Of a stretch of 59,758 nt of DNA, positions 27,636 through 36,724 are shown one piece after another. Each line of letters starts with the position of its first letter. Position 1 is the first letter of the stretch. Under the pieces are notes generated by a model. That model worked only from the letters and a program-made list of their open reading frames with translations. It ran no database searches and was not told the DNA's origin. The DNA comes from Alistipes sp. (GTDB taxonomy: Bacteria > Bacteroidota > Bacteroidia > Bacteroidales > Rikenellaceae): assembly GCA_017937125.1 (NCBI GenBank), contig JAGBEH010000009.1:1-59758 (forward strand). Reading direction: 5' to 3'. The position numbers and the translations under genes were made by a program.

Positions 27636-28610
27636 ATGAAAACGATGAACAGATTTATATGCGCGGCTCTGCTTGTATCGGCCGCGATGTCGTGCCGAAA
27701 GCTCGAAACGGTCGAGACGCCCGTTTTCGACTTCGAAATCGAGAATGAAACCGTCAAAGCGGGGGAGCCCGTGAAATTCCGCTTCACGGGGGCGCCCGAT
27801 GTCCTGTCGTTCTGGTCGGGCGAGTTCGGCTGCGACTACGAATATCGCAACGGCCGTGTCGTGAAACCCGAATACGGCATATCGTTCGAGTTCCAGCTTC
27901 GGGACGGGTCGCAGGAGAACCAGACGAGCATCCTGCTTTCGACGAAGATGCCCGAAGATATGAGCGAACTCACGACGGACATCATCGAGTCCGACGCCTT
28001 CGATTGGCAGGATATTACCGACAAGTTCTCGATACTCAGGGTCGCCGATCCTGCGCGCCGCGAGTACGAATATGCGGGGTTGGGCAATATTTCGGAGTAT
28101 ATCAACCCTGCGAAGCCCGTAACTAAGATGGTCTTTGCCGTGCGTTATACGACCCGCAACCAGTCGGTATACGGTGGCGGCGGCATCGTGCGCTATCGCT
28201 ATTTTACGCTTAAGACCGTAGTAAACGGCGAGGAGACGACGGTGCTCGAACATCCGCAGTTCGATTGGGCGCTCGTGTCCACGCCCAACAAGCAGGAGGG
28301 ACGTTCGGGATTGTTCGCCGATGCTACGCCGCCGTACGTGCAGCTGCGCAACGGCTGGGGCGGCGAACACACGACGAACGATACGCGCGATTACGGTATC
28401 TCCCGACCTGTGGAGCTGTCGAACGGCGAGATAAATCTCGGACCCGACACATCCGTTCCCATTCGCGGCGTGAATGACGTGGTGATGAAAGGGTATGAAT
28501 ATACGTATGAGAAGGCGGGGACCTACGAAATAGCGTTCGTGGCCAAGAATATCAATATCGACGGCGAGAAGAGTCTCGTGGTACGCAAAACCATAACCGT
28601 AGAGGAATGA
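27636..28610 (+). CDS. DUF5017 lipoprotein 1 (probable surface glycan-binding protein)
   Basis: The 324-aa product is a lipoprotein (VSAAMSCRKLE, cysteine near residue 18). FDFEIENETVKAGEPVKF and the following SFWSGEFGCDYEYRN match the DUF5017 pattern found in lipoproteins that follow SusD genes. The rest has the beta-rich look of a binding protein and ends with an Ig-like strand pattern (YEKAGTYEIAFVAKNI). It is placed as the third member of a SusC-SusD-DUF5017 set and probably holds glycan at the surface. The start at 27636 was preferred to an upstream in-frame ATG inside the SusD gene because it gives a clean signal. Confidence 0.78.
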   Translation: MKTMNRFICAALLVSAAMSCRKLETVETPVFDFEIENETVKAGEPVKFRFTGAPDVLSFWSGEFGCDYEYRNGRVVKPEYGISFEFQLRDGSQENQTSILLSTKMPEDMSELTTDIIESDAFDWQDITDKFSILRVADPARREYEYAGLGNISEYINPAKPVTKMVFAVRYTTRNQSVYGGGGIVRYRYFTLKTVVNGEETTVLEHPQFDWALVSTPNKQEGRSGLFADATPPYVQLRNGWGGEHTTNDTRDYGISRPVELSNGEINLGPDTSVPIRGVNDVVMKGYEYTYEKAGTYEIAFVAKNINIDGEKSLVVRKTITVEE

Positions 28611-30691
28611 AAAGATCGAAATACATATTGCTGCTGCTCGTTTTGTTCTGTTCGGCCGTAAATGCGCAAAAGCGCATAACCGTAGGTGCCGAGATATGGA
28701 TAGAACCGGGACAGACCCGCGAGCAGATAGACGAGTGGTTCCGACTGTCGGCCGAAAACGGGATGATGTCGGCACGTCTGTTCCTTATGTGGAACTATAT
28801 AGAGACGGAGCCGAACAAGTTCGATTTCACGCTCTACGATTATGCGTTCGATGCCGCCGAGCGTTACGGTGTTTCGCTCGAACCGACGCTTTGCGCAATT
28901 CACGGACCCGTGTTTTACAGCGGCAAGTTCGCAGGGCGCCCACAGTTCAACGAGCTTTTCACCGACAGAGAGATTATGGCCAAGTCGGCGGAGTACATAC
29001 GCCGCTGCGTAACCCGCTACAAAGACCGTCGCGCGCTGGAGTGCTGGTGGGTGCTCAACGAGCCGCGCCGCTTCGATGCGACTTCGCCGCTCGCGACGGA
29101 GTTTCTGCAAGAGTGGGTGCGCCGCGAATACGGTACCGTCGGAAAACTGAACGAGGCGTGGATCGAGAACTACGGCGACTTTTCGGATGTGCGCTACAAT
29201 CCGCTGTGGACCACCGGCAACTATTTCTATTGGCCGATACCCTGCGTCGATTGGTACCGTGTGCAGCGCGATTTCCTGACGTTCAATCTTGCGTGGATAA
29301 AGGAGCAGATAAGGCTTTACGACCCTGTTACGCCCGTTACGATGAACCCTGCGAATGTCTTCGAGTCGGCCCATCAGTACGACCTGCCCGCATACCGCCC
29401 GCTGTTCGATATTTACGGTGCTTCGATGCACGCTTCGTGGCAGCTGCGGTTCCTCGACCGCGAACTGTACGCCTACTCCGTGGCGGGAATATCCGAAATG
29501 CTGCGTGCGCACGCCCCCGAAGGGCGGTTCTGGATAAGCGAGTTGCAGGGCGGCAACAACATTTTCAGCGGCCGCGCCCCGATGTGCCCCGACTCTGCGG
29601 ATTTGGCGCAGTGGGTGTGGACTGGTGTGGGCTGCGGCGCCCGCAAGGTTGTCTATTGGAGTCTGAATTACCGCCGTCAGGGCATCGAAGCAGGCGAATG
29701 GGGACTGTTCGGGTTTCGGGGCGAAGAGACGGACCGTTCGCGCGTGACGAAAGCCATTAACGGGACACTGGAACGTTACGGCGATTTCTTCGCCGACGCG
29801 AAGCCCTGCCTGAATGACATTACGCTGCTTGTAAGCCCCGAGACGATGCGCCTGCTGCTGCATATTCGGGCGCACGATGCGGGCGAAAAACTCTATGATG
29901 CCGATGCGCACGTGAAGTCGGCGATGATGTGGTACATAGCCCTCTCGGAACGCGGTATGCAACCGCAGATGCGCTATTTGCGCGATTACGACTGGGAGTC
30001 GAAAGGCAAGGGTTCGGCGGTCGTACTGTCGAGTATGATAGGCATACCGAGCGATGTCGTGCCGCGTATGGAGGCGTTCGTGCGGCGCGGCGGGCGGCTG
30101 GTGTGCGAGGGGCTGAGCGGCCTGTACGACGAGTATGAGGTATGCACCCCGCAGACGGGGTTCGATATGGAAAATCTGTTGGGCGGTGTCTTCGAGGATA
30201 TTCGTTATCGCGACCGCGAGAATATTTTCGACATTGACGGCATCGGGCGCATACAAGGGTTCCGCTGGCGTCCCGTACTGCGTCCTACGACGGCGTCGGT
30301 AGCGGGTTGCGGCGAGGAGGGTATTTGCGCCCTGCGCAACCGTGCGGGCGAGGGCGAAGCCGTATGGCTCGCTCCGTCGATAGCGATGTCGGCGATAGAC
30401 CGCAACTCCACGAAGGAGTTGTCTGCGGTGTGCGGAAAGCTTTTCGGCGATATGGCCTGCGGGCAGCCTTTCCGTTTCGAGGGGTATGCCGAAGGTATGC
30501 TTATGAAGGCGCTCGAAAACGGCGGGCGTTACGTTACGGTCGTAACCAACAGCCGTATGGCGGACGGGCGTGCGAGGATAGTGTCGCCCGACGGGCTGAA
30601 ACCGAAAACGATCTTCGGCGAGGCCGTTGTCGGCAGGCGCGGCGATATAAGGTTGAAAGGACGCGAAACAGTAGTGTTGTTATGGGAATGA
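28607..30691 (+). CDS. GH42-like (clan GH-A) glycoside hydrolase
   Basis: The 694-aa exported enzyme (signal peptide about 1-20, SAVNAQ) has a TIM-barrel like GH42 beta-galactosidases. WWVLNEPRR gives the acid/base E152, and WISELQGGNN gives the likely nucleophile E312; the spacing fits clan GH-A. A second domain near residues 450-530 (SSMIGIPSDVVPRMEAFVRRGGRLV) resembles the GH42 trimerization domain. It probably removes beta-linked galactose, though related subfamilies have other targets. It overlaps the DUF5017 gene by 4 bp. Confidence 0.78.
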   Translation: MKRSKYILLLLVLFCSAVNAQKRITVGAEIWIEPGQTREQIDEWFRLSAENGMMSARLFLMWNYIETEPNKFDFTLYDYAFDAAERYGVSLEPTLCAIHGPVFYSGKFAGRPQFNELFTDREIMAKSAEYIRRCVTRYKDRRALECWWVLNEPRRFDATSPLATEFLQEWVRREYGTVGKLNEAWIENYGDFSDVRYNPLWTTGNYFYWPIPCVDWYRVQRDFLTFNLAWIKEQIRLYDPVTPVTMNPANVFESAHQYDLPAYRPLFDIYGASMHASWQLRFLDRELYAYSVAGISEMLRAHAPEGRFWISELQGGNNIFSGRAPMCPDSADLAQWVWTGVGCGARKVVYWSLNYRRQGIEAGEWGLFGFRGEETDRSRVTKAINGTLERYGDFFADAKPCLNDITLLVSPETMRLLLHIRAHDAGEKLYDADAHVKSAMMWYIALSERGMQPQMRYLRDYDWESKGKGSAVVLSSMIGIPSDVVPRMEAFVRRGGRLVCEGLSGLYDEYEVCTPQTGFDMENLLGGVFEDIRYRDRENIFDIDGIGRIQGFRWRPVLRPTTASVAGCGEEGICALRNRAGEGEAVWLAPSIAMSAIDRNSTKELSAVCGKLFGDMACGQPFRFEGYAEGMLMKALENGGRYVTVVTNSRMADGRARIVSPDGLKPKTIFGEAVVGRRGDIRLKGRETVVLLWE

Positions 30692-31902
30692 AAAGATTGG
30701 CAATGACCGCGATATTGGCGGTTCTCGGTGCGGCAGGCTTCGCCCAGAAGCCAGCCATAACCTTCGTTACCGCCGCAGGCGAGGGCGAAGTCATCAATCT
30801 CAAGATGCGGCTGTCGTATCCCGATGCCGTCGAGGTCGATTGGGGCGACGGCAAGGCCGAGCGCTATCCCGTATTGGACAAATCGACCGATGTTGCAGGG
30901 CGTGCGGCGGGGAAGACGGTGAAGATTTATTCCAACGACATCGTCTATTTCGAATGCGCGTCGTGCGGCATCACCGAACTCGACATCAGCCGAGCCAAAG
31001 GATTGCAGCAGCTTTATTGCGGGCGCAACGCCATAGAGCGGCTCGACGTGTCGGGCAATACGCGTCTGGTGAGAATAGGCGCCAATGACAACCGTCTATC
31101 TTCGTTGGACATATCGCGCAACAAGATGTTGAAAGGGCTGTTTCTTCAAAACAACAGGTTGAGTTTCAAGAGTCTCGATGCGCTTTTCGCCGCGTTGCCG
31201 CCGCTCAAGACCCGCAACGAGAATGTAACTCTGCGCATCTCGGGCAACTCGGGAACGGCGGTGTGCAACAGCGTTGTGGCCGAGGAGAAGAATTGGACCG
31301 TGGATGTGTCGGGCGACGGTACGGGCGGAGTGGCGATAACGCTTGTTACGGAGCGTGCCGTCGGCGACGAGATGATTTTCGAGGTAAGGACGGCGGCCGA
31401 AAGTTCGGTAGTCGTGGACTGGGGCGACGGTAAATCGATGGCATATCCGTCGTCGAAAGAGACTTCGCGAATTGTCGGGCATTTGGCTGCGGGCAATACG
31501 GTGACGCTGTTCTCCGACAACATAATTTATTTGGGCTGCGAGCGCAATGCGCTGACAGCGGTGGATATTACGCAGGCCAAAGGTCTGGAGCAGTTCTATT
31601 GCGGGTATAATCGACTGACGACGCTCGATGTGTCGCGGAACAATATGCTGCGCCGACTGGGCGCCACGGAAAACCGCCTTACCGAACTGTCGTTGGAGCA
31701 TCATCCCGATCTGGGCGGCCTTTATATCCAGAGGAACCTTATGGGCGAGGAGGCGCTGAACCGTACGATACGCCAGCTGCCGCGCCTGAAACCCGATCAG
31801 CAGCGGGTGAACCTGCGCGTCGAGGGAAATACGGGGGCTGCGGGCTGCAAGGCGGATATGGCGGAATACAAAAACTGGAAAATCGATATCTTGAACAAAT
31901 AA
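30688..31902 (+). CDS. Exported leucine-rich-repeat protein with internal duplication
   Basis: The 404-aa protein has a signal peptide (about 1-19, GAAGFAQ) and two copies of one 190-residue unit. Each unit has a short beta domain with VDWGDGK, a pseudo-PKD signature, then internalin-like leucine-rich repeats such as LDISRAKGLQQLYCGRN and LDVSRNNMLRRLGATEN, and ends with a NWxxDI/V strand. No enzyme motif is seen. LRR proteins of this kind serve as surface adhesins or binding proteins. The start at 30688 overlaps the stop of the GH42-like gene; a second ATG two codons upstream is possible. A hairpin repeat begins 2 bp after the stop. Confidence 0.78.
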   Translation: MKRLAMTAILAVLGAAGFAQKPAITFVTAAGEGEVINLKMRLSYPDAVEVDWGDGKAERYPVLDKSTDVAGRAAGKTVKIYSNDIVYFECASCGITELDISRAKGLQQLYCGRNAIERLDVSGNTRLVRIGANDNRLSSLDISRNKMLKGLFLQNNRLSFKSLDALFAALPPLKTRNENVTLRISGNSGTAVCNSVVAEEKNWTVDVSGDGTGGVAITLVTERAVGDEMIFEVRTAAESSVVVDWGDGKSMAYPSSKETSRIVGHLAAGNTVTLFSDNIIYLGCERNALTAVDITQAKGLEQFYCGYNRLTTLDVSRNNMLRRLGATENRLTELSLEHHPDLGGLYIQRNLMGEEALNRTIRQLPRLKPDQQRVNLRVEGNTGAAGCKADMAEYKNWKIDILNK

Positions 31903-31903
31903 A

Positions 31904-31964
31904 CCTTTTCGGTAAGCCGAGCGCAGAGACGAGCTTGTTCGAGCTGTGCCGAGGCGGGAAAAGG
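31904..31964 (-). repeat. Hairpin repeat, copy h (inside the operon)
   Basis: A 61-bp unit in the opposite orientation to copies a-g, beginning 2 bp after the stop of the LRR gene. The ends CCTTTTC and GAAAAGG are intact and the centre has diverged. Within the polycistronic mRNA it would form a hairpin that could alter expression of downstream genes. Confidence 0.8.
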
Positions 31965-32007
31965 TGCAGCACATTGAAACTGAAACAAGAATTTGAACCT
32001 TAAAATT

Positions 32008-32151
32008 ATGAGAAGAACGGATTATTTCGGGTATGTGTCTCCGAGTGTGAGACCGTACGATGTTTCGATCGAGCGGGGTATAGCCGCGAGCGTGGAATCC
32101 GACACGACGCTTGAGGATGTCGGAGACGAGAAAATAGATGTCTGGGGTTAA
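32008..32151 (+). CDS. Small 47-aa protein upstream of fimbrillin-like gene
   Basis: The ORF begins MRRTDYFGYVSPSV and ends KIDVWG. It sits 12 bp before the fimbrillin-like lipoprotein gene. It resembles the 41-aa ORF at 47274-47399 in layout: a basic start, a proline-bearing segment, an ExG[FI]AxS core (here ERGIAAS, there EYGFASS), then an acidic tail. Short peptides with this pattern are common beside lipoprotein genes in this group of bacteria. The function is unknown. Confidence 0.5.
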   Translation: MRRTDYFGYVSPSVRPYDVSIERGIAASVESDTTLEDVGDEKIDVWG

Positions 32152-32163
32152 AACGGGGAAGCT

Positions 32164-34371
32164 ATGAAGAGAACTGTTTTTTTGCTGACAGCCGTTGCCG
32201 TTGCTGCGGTGTCGTGCGTAAAGGATGACAATGCCGTCGTTGAAGGTCGGGACGGTAAATTTACGGTCTATGCCGCCGTGGAAGCTACCCGTGTATCGGT
32301 GGGCGAGAGCGGTTCCGGTGCCGATGGTGTGGGGCGCAAATTGAGTTGGGATGCGGGCGACCGCATAATGTTGTTCGACAACGAGAACTATGCCGAATTG
32401 CAGATAAAAGATGTCGCATCGGGTGCGTTCGACGGCTCGGGTGCGGCCCTCGCGAACGAAACGGAGTATTATGTGATACACGCTCCCGAGGCCGCGACTT
32501 TCCTTGCGGGTACGGGGATGACCGTATCGGCGCCGACCGATTACACCGTAAATCCCGCGAACGAGGAGCATTTGAAGAAGAACATAGTGCTTGCGGGGCG
32601 CAATACGGTCTCGTTCGTAAACGGAGCGGCGCAGTCGGGCGTAACGCTCGGTATGCGTACCGCCTATTTGGAGATACCGTTGCAGCTTCCCGCGGATATG
32701 GCGGATATGGACGTTACGATGCTCGGCATAGAGTCCTCGCGCAAGGGGTATTTCGTGAATTGCCTCAAGCTGGACGGAATGGGCGGGGAGTCGTACGAAT
32801 GTCTCGCGGGGAACAGGATGACCGTGAGGTTCTCGCCCGCGCTTTCGCTTTCGTCGTCGGCTCCTTCGGTCGTGAAACTCGTGGTGTGGATGATGCCGGG
32901 TGTGGAAGTCGCTGCGGGCGATCTGTTCACCTTCACCTTGAGCGACGCATCTAATCGGACGACAGTATTCACGAAGCCGCTGGTGAAACTCGAAGCGGGG
33001 AAATATTATAAGGTCGATAATTTCTCCATAGAGGGTGAGACGGTGACGGATTTCACGCCGACGGCCGTCGAGCGCGCCAACTCGTATATGATACACCCGA
33101 CCGACGGTGTGCAGGAGGTACGTATTCCCGTAGACAAGGTGAACGCCTATTGGGGACGCACGGTGAAAGGCTATGGGAACACGCCCGCCAATACTATCTC
33201 CGAAGGCAACGTTACGGCGTGGACGGCGGAGGTCGTATGGGCCGATTTCGACTGGAAATCTGCGGGTTGCACCGTCGAGACCTCCAACGGTCCCGTCGGC
33301 GGTACGGAGGACCATATCGTGGTTAAGTTCATGCCCTCGGTCAAGACTGGCAATATGGTTGTCGGCATACGTCCGCAGACCGCTACGGCCGATTGTCCCG
33401 AGGGTTGCTATCTGTGGAGCTGGCACTTGTGGATAACCGATTACAATCCCGATGCCGCCGTGCCCGAAAACGGCCGTACGGATATGTGGGAGGGGCTGAC
33501 GCGACCGATGATGGACCGCAATCTCGGATTCCTGCATAACGGCAGCGGCCGTCTGTCGAACGATATGAAGGGTATTCTCTATTATCAGTGGGGACGAAAG
33601 GATCCGTTCCCCGCAAATATCAGGCTGTGGGGCAGCGACGGCGCAGTGCTCGCCGAACCTACCGACGACAAGACTCCCGATTTCATCTCGCGCACGGCCG
33701 TTTTCGGCTCGGCCGTCGAGTGCAGGCAGGGCGTTTTCAATCCGCTGACGTTCTATGCCGCGAACAGCGACTGGAATGCCGACGGCGGTACCGTGACCTG
33801 CATATGGTCGGACCGCGCATCGGCGAAACCGACGGCTTCGGTCGGGTCGGAGGATGATGCCAAAACCATGTACGATCCGTGTCCTCCGGGTTGGAAACTG
33901 CCTCACGGTGCGGTTTTGCAGACGCTCGGCACCTCGTCTTCGGGTGCTGCGGGAGAGGCCGACCATAAGCGCGGCAACGATCGCGGATTCGACATTACGG
34001 CGAAATCGTTCTTCGCGATTTACAGCACCTACAAGACAGGCGTATGGTACGATCCTGCAGGCGAGAGGTCGATGATAGAGGCCGATGCCACGCCTTATGA
34101 CAGGTTCCCCGTATATATTCCCGCCGTAGGATTCCGCCGCGGAACCAAGGCCGAGGAGAAGGGCGGACTGGACCAGTACCAGTATTCGGCACTGCTTTTC
34201 AAGAACGGCGCCAACTCCGCGGGTTATGCTTATCTGTGGTCTTCGACACCCACGTCGGGAGCGAATGCGCCTGCATTATGCGTGGGTCAGGGTCTCGGTA
34301 CCAATGCCGCTACGTTCAACAATTCGGTCAAGTCGATAGGCCTTCCCGTGCGTTGCGTAAAGGCGAAATAA
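32164..34371 (+). CDS. Fimbrillin-family surface lipoprotein
   Basis: This 735-aa lipoprotein (VAAVSCVKDD, cysteine near residue 19) has an N-terminal fimbrillin-like domain (LSWDAGDRIMLFDNENYAEL through LEAGKYYKVDNF, about 50-285). Its C-terminal half has MDRNLGF, YYQWGRKDPFP, YDPCPPGWKLP, YLWSSTP and PVRCVK, the pattern of the paralogous domains attached to Bacteroidetes fimbrillin-like proteins. It may be a fimbrial subunit or tip, or a glycan-binding surface protein. Finding it inside a carbohydrate operon, with similar N-terminal domains on two other proteins here, suggests a binding role. Confidence 0.75.
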   Translation: MKRTVFLLTAVAVAAVSCVKDDNAVVEGRDGKFTVYAAVEATRVSVGESGSGADGVGRKLSWDAGDRIMLFDNENYAELQIKDVASGAFDGSGAALANETEYYVIHAPEAATFLAGTGMTVSAPTDYTVNPANEEHLKKNIVLAGRNTVSFVNGAAQSGVTLGMRTAYLEIPLQLPADMADMDVTMLGIESSRKGYFVNCLKLDGMGGESYECLAGNRMTVRFSPALSLSSSAPSVVKLVVWMMPGVEVAAGDLFTFTLSDASNRTTVFTKPLVKLEAGKYYKVDNFSIEGETVTDFTPTAVERANSYMIHPTDGVQEVRIPVDKVNAYWGRTVKGYGNTPANTISEGNVTAWTAEVVWADFDWKSAGCTVETSNGPVGGTEDHIVVKFMPSVKTGNMVVGIRPQTATADCPEGCYLWSWHLWITDYNPDAAVPENGRTDMWEGLTRPMMDRNLGFLHNGSGRLSNDMKGILYYQWGRKDPFPANIRLWGSDGAVLAEPTDDKTPDFISRTAVFGSAVECRQGVFNPLTFYAANSDWNADGGTVTCIWSDRASAKPTASVGSEDDAKTMYDPCPPGWKLPHGAVLQTLGTSSSGAAGEADHKRGNDRGFDITAKSFFAIYSTYKTGVWYDPAGERSMIEADATPYDRFPVYIPAVGFRRGTKAEEKGGLDQYQYSALLFKNGANSAGYAYLWSSTPTSGANAPALCVGQGLGTNAATFNNSVKSIGLPVRCVKAK

Positions 34372-34380
34372 CATTGGTTG

Positions 34381-34406
34381 CGGGGAGGGATGCCCGTCCC
34401 TCCCCG
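34381..34406. repeat. Strong hairpin between fimbrillin-like and GH2 genes
   Basis: CGGGGAGGGA (34381-34390) pairs perfectly with TCCCTCCCCG (34397-34406) across a 6-nt loop. No U-tract follows, so it is not a classical terminator. It may stabilise or mark the processing of the operon mRNA ahead of the GH2 gene. Confidence 0.7.
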
Positions 34407-34419
34407 ACGTTATGACGAT

Positions 34420-36714
34420 ATGCGAAAATTAAGATACATACTTGTCGCGTTGTGCGCCTTGCAGTGCCTTGCGACGGCTTCGGGGCATTCGTTCGACGCG
34501 GATTGGCGCTTCAGATTTGCCGATCCCGACGCGGACTACTCCTCCGTGCACGTTTCGACGGAGGAGTGGACGCCCGTTACCCTGCCGCATACTCCGCGTT
34601 ACGAAGATTATGCTCTCGTACGCCAGTGGCAGGGGATATGCTGGTATGCCAAGGAGTTCGAGATCGACGGCAGGGTCTCGGGCAAACGTTTCATTCTCAC
34701 CTTCGACGGGGCGATGAACGTTGCGGACGTGTGGATAAACGGCGTGCATCGCACCCGCCACTCGGGCGGCTATCTGCCCGTAGTCGTCGATATTACCGAC
34801 GATGTGCACCGCGGTTGCAACCGCATAGCCGTGCGGTTGGACAACAACGATAACCGTATGACGGGTCCGAAACCCGTGTCGCAGCTCGACTATTTCCTCT
34901 ACGGCGGACTGTATCGCAGCGCGCATCTGACCGTCAAGGATGATGTCCGCATTACGGACCCTTTCCTCGATGCGACGCCTGCCGCAGGCGGCGTCTTCGT
35001 CTCTTATGACAATGTCGGCAGGGATTCGGCCGATGTGAATGTCAGGGTGTCGGTGGCGAACGGACGCAGGCGGAATGTCGAAGTGCGGGTCGTGAACATC
35101 TTGTCGTACGACGGGCGTGAGGTTGCACGTTCGGCGGCGACGCGAAGCGTTGCGGCCGAAGCGACAGTTATTGCGGAGACGAAAATGGTCGTGCAGGAGC
35201 CGCTGCTGTGGTCGCCGCAGTCGCCGCATCTCTATACGTTGAGGACGGTTGTGGAGACGGACGGTCGCCAGACCGACTCCGAGAGCCGCCGCATAGGCAT
35301 AAGGAGTATCGAGATAAAGGATAAGGAGCTGTACGTAAACGGCCGGCGTTGTTTCCTGCGCGGCGTGAACCGCCACCAGAGTTATCCGTATGTCGGCAAT
35401 GCTCTGTGCGACAATGCCCAGCGGCGCGATGCCGTGAAGATAAAGGAGGCGGGTTTCGACTACGTGCGCCTGTCGCACTATCCGCAGTCGCCCGCGTTTC
35501 TGGACGCCTGCGATTCGCTCGGCATCTTCGTGCTCGATGCGATATCGGGCTGGCAGTTTTTCGACGACTCCGAAGAGTTCGCCCTGCACCAGTACCGTTC
35601 CGCCCGTGAACTCATTCGGCGCGACAGGAACCGCCCGTGCGTGCTGGCGTGGGAGCTGTCGCTCAACGAAACGGCTATGCCGCGCGATTTCATAGAACGT
35701 ATGAACGACATCCTGCGCGAAGAGTACCCTGCGCCGTACTGCTATTCCGCAGGGTGGAAAAAGGGGTATGACATCTATCTCGAAGCGCGTCAGCACCGCA
35801 TAAAATATCGCACGAAAGAGTACGATGCCCCGCTTATAGTCTCCGAGTACGGCGACTGGGAGTTCTATGCCATAGACGAGGGTTTTATGCAGCACAAGAT
35901 GCGCTGGTTCCAGAAGCCCGAACTCACATCGCGGCAGTTGCGGGAGTACGGCGAGCGGCGGATGCTGCAACAGCTCGAAAATATCAGGATCGCCCACGCG
36001 GACAACGTGCAGGCCGTACCTGCGATGGCCGACGGATATTGGGCGATGTTCGACTATAATCGCGGACTGGCGCCCGACATAGAGTCGTCGGGCATAATGA
36101 GTCTCGACCGTCTGCCGAAGTATTCCTATCATTATTTCCGTTCGTTGCGCGAAGGCGGCGAGCCGATGGTATTCATAGCGTCGAATTTCGATAAGGATAC
36201 GGGCAGGAAGGTTACGGTGATTTCGAATTGCGAGAGCGTAACCCTATGTCTCGACGGCAAAGAGACAGGCGAATGCCGTCTCGACACGGCTTCGATGCCG
36301 AGACGGACCGTTGCCGAATTCGAATTGCCTGAGGATGCGGCGAATTTCTCCGTATTGACCGCCAACGGGCGTATCGGGGGCCGCGACGTTGCGAGCCATA
36401 CGTTGCGCCGCCCCGAAAAGCCGTCGGCGATAGAGCTCGTTTGCGACGAAAGCGGTGTGAAGCTCGGGCGCAACGATATGGCTTTCGTCTACGTCCGTCT
36501 GGTCGATCGCAACGGCACTGCGATTTTCGAAAACGGCCGCGAGGTATTTCTCTCGGTCGAGGGTGATGCCGCGGTTGCGGGCAGCCGTTTTTCTCCGCTG
36601 CGTGGCGGGACGGCTTCGTTCCTCGTGCGGACGGGTATGCACGGCGGTGAAGTCGTACTGACGGCGCAGTGCGGGAATTTCCGCACATCGAAAAGAGTTC
36701 ATATAGATTTTTAA
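34420..36714 (+). CDS. GH2-family beta-galactosidase-like hydrolase
   Basis: The 764-aa exported enzyme (signal peptide about 1-21) has the GH2 layout: jelly-roll sugar-binding domain (WYAKEFEI, DGAMNVADVWING), Ig-like domain (LLWSPQSPHLYTLRT), TIM barrel (FLRGVNRHQSYP, RLSHYPQSPAFLDACDSLGIFVLD), acid/base E417 in LSLNETAM and nucleophile E476 in VSEYGDWE. A further beta domain closes the C-terminus. Beta-galactosidase is the most frequent activity in this subgroup, but other GH2 activities are possible. The start at 34420 gives a proper signal peptide; the longer ORF start lies in the hairpin. It is followed 10 bp later by the GH20 gene. Confidence 0.87.
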   Translation: MRKLRYILVALCALQCLATASGHSFDADWRFRFADPDADYSSVHVSTEEWTPVTLPHTPRYEDYALVRQWQGICWYAKEFEIDGRVSGKRFILTFDGAMNVADVWINGVHRTRHSGGYLPVVVDITDDVHRGCNRIAVRLDNNDNRMTGPKPVSQLDYFLYGGLYRSAHLTVKDDVRITDPFLDATPAAGGVFVSYDNVGRDSADVNVRVSVANGRRRNVEVRVVNILSYDGREVARSAATRSVAAEATVIAETKMVVQEPLLWSPQSPHLYTLRTVVETDGRQTDSESRRIGIRSIEIKDKELYVNGRRCFLRGVNRHQSYPYVGNALCDNAQRRDAVKIKEAGFDYVRLSHYPQSPAFLDACDSLGIFVLDAISGWQFFDDSEEFALHQYRSARELIRRDRNRPCVLAWELSLNETAMPRDFIERMNDILREEYPAPYCYSAGWKKGYDIYLEARQHRIKYRTKEYDAPLIVSEYGDWEFYAIDEGFMQHKMRWFQKPELTSRQLREYGERRMLQQLENIRIAHADNVQAVPAMADGYWAMFDYNRGLAPDIESSGIMSLDRLPKYSYHYFRSLREGGEPMVFIASNFDKDTGRKVTVISNCESVTLCLDGKETGECRLDTASMPRRTVAEFELPEDAANFSVLTANGRIGGRDVASHTLRRPEKPSAIELVCDESGVKLGRNDMAFVYVRLVDRNGTAIFENGREVFLSVEGDAAVAGSRFSPLRGGTASFLVRTGMHGGEVVLTAQCGNFRTSKRVHIDF

Positions 36715-36724
36715 TTCGTTTGTA

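Noticed and set aside
31096-33966. 956-codon open frame on the minus strand
   Set aside because: It runs antisense through an LRR gene, an intergenic repeat and a fimbrillin-like gene, and has no recognisable domain.
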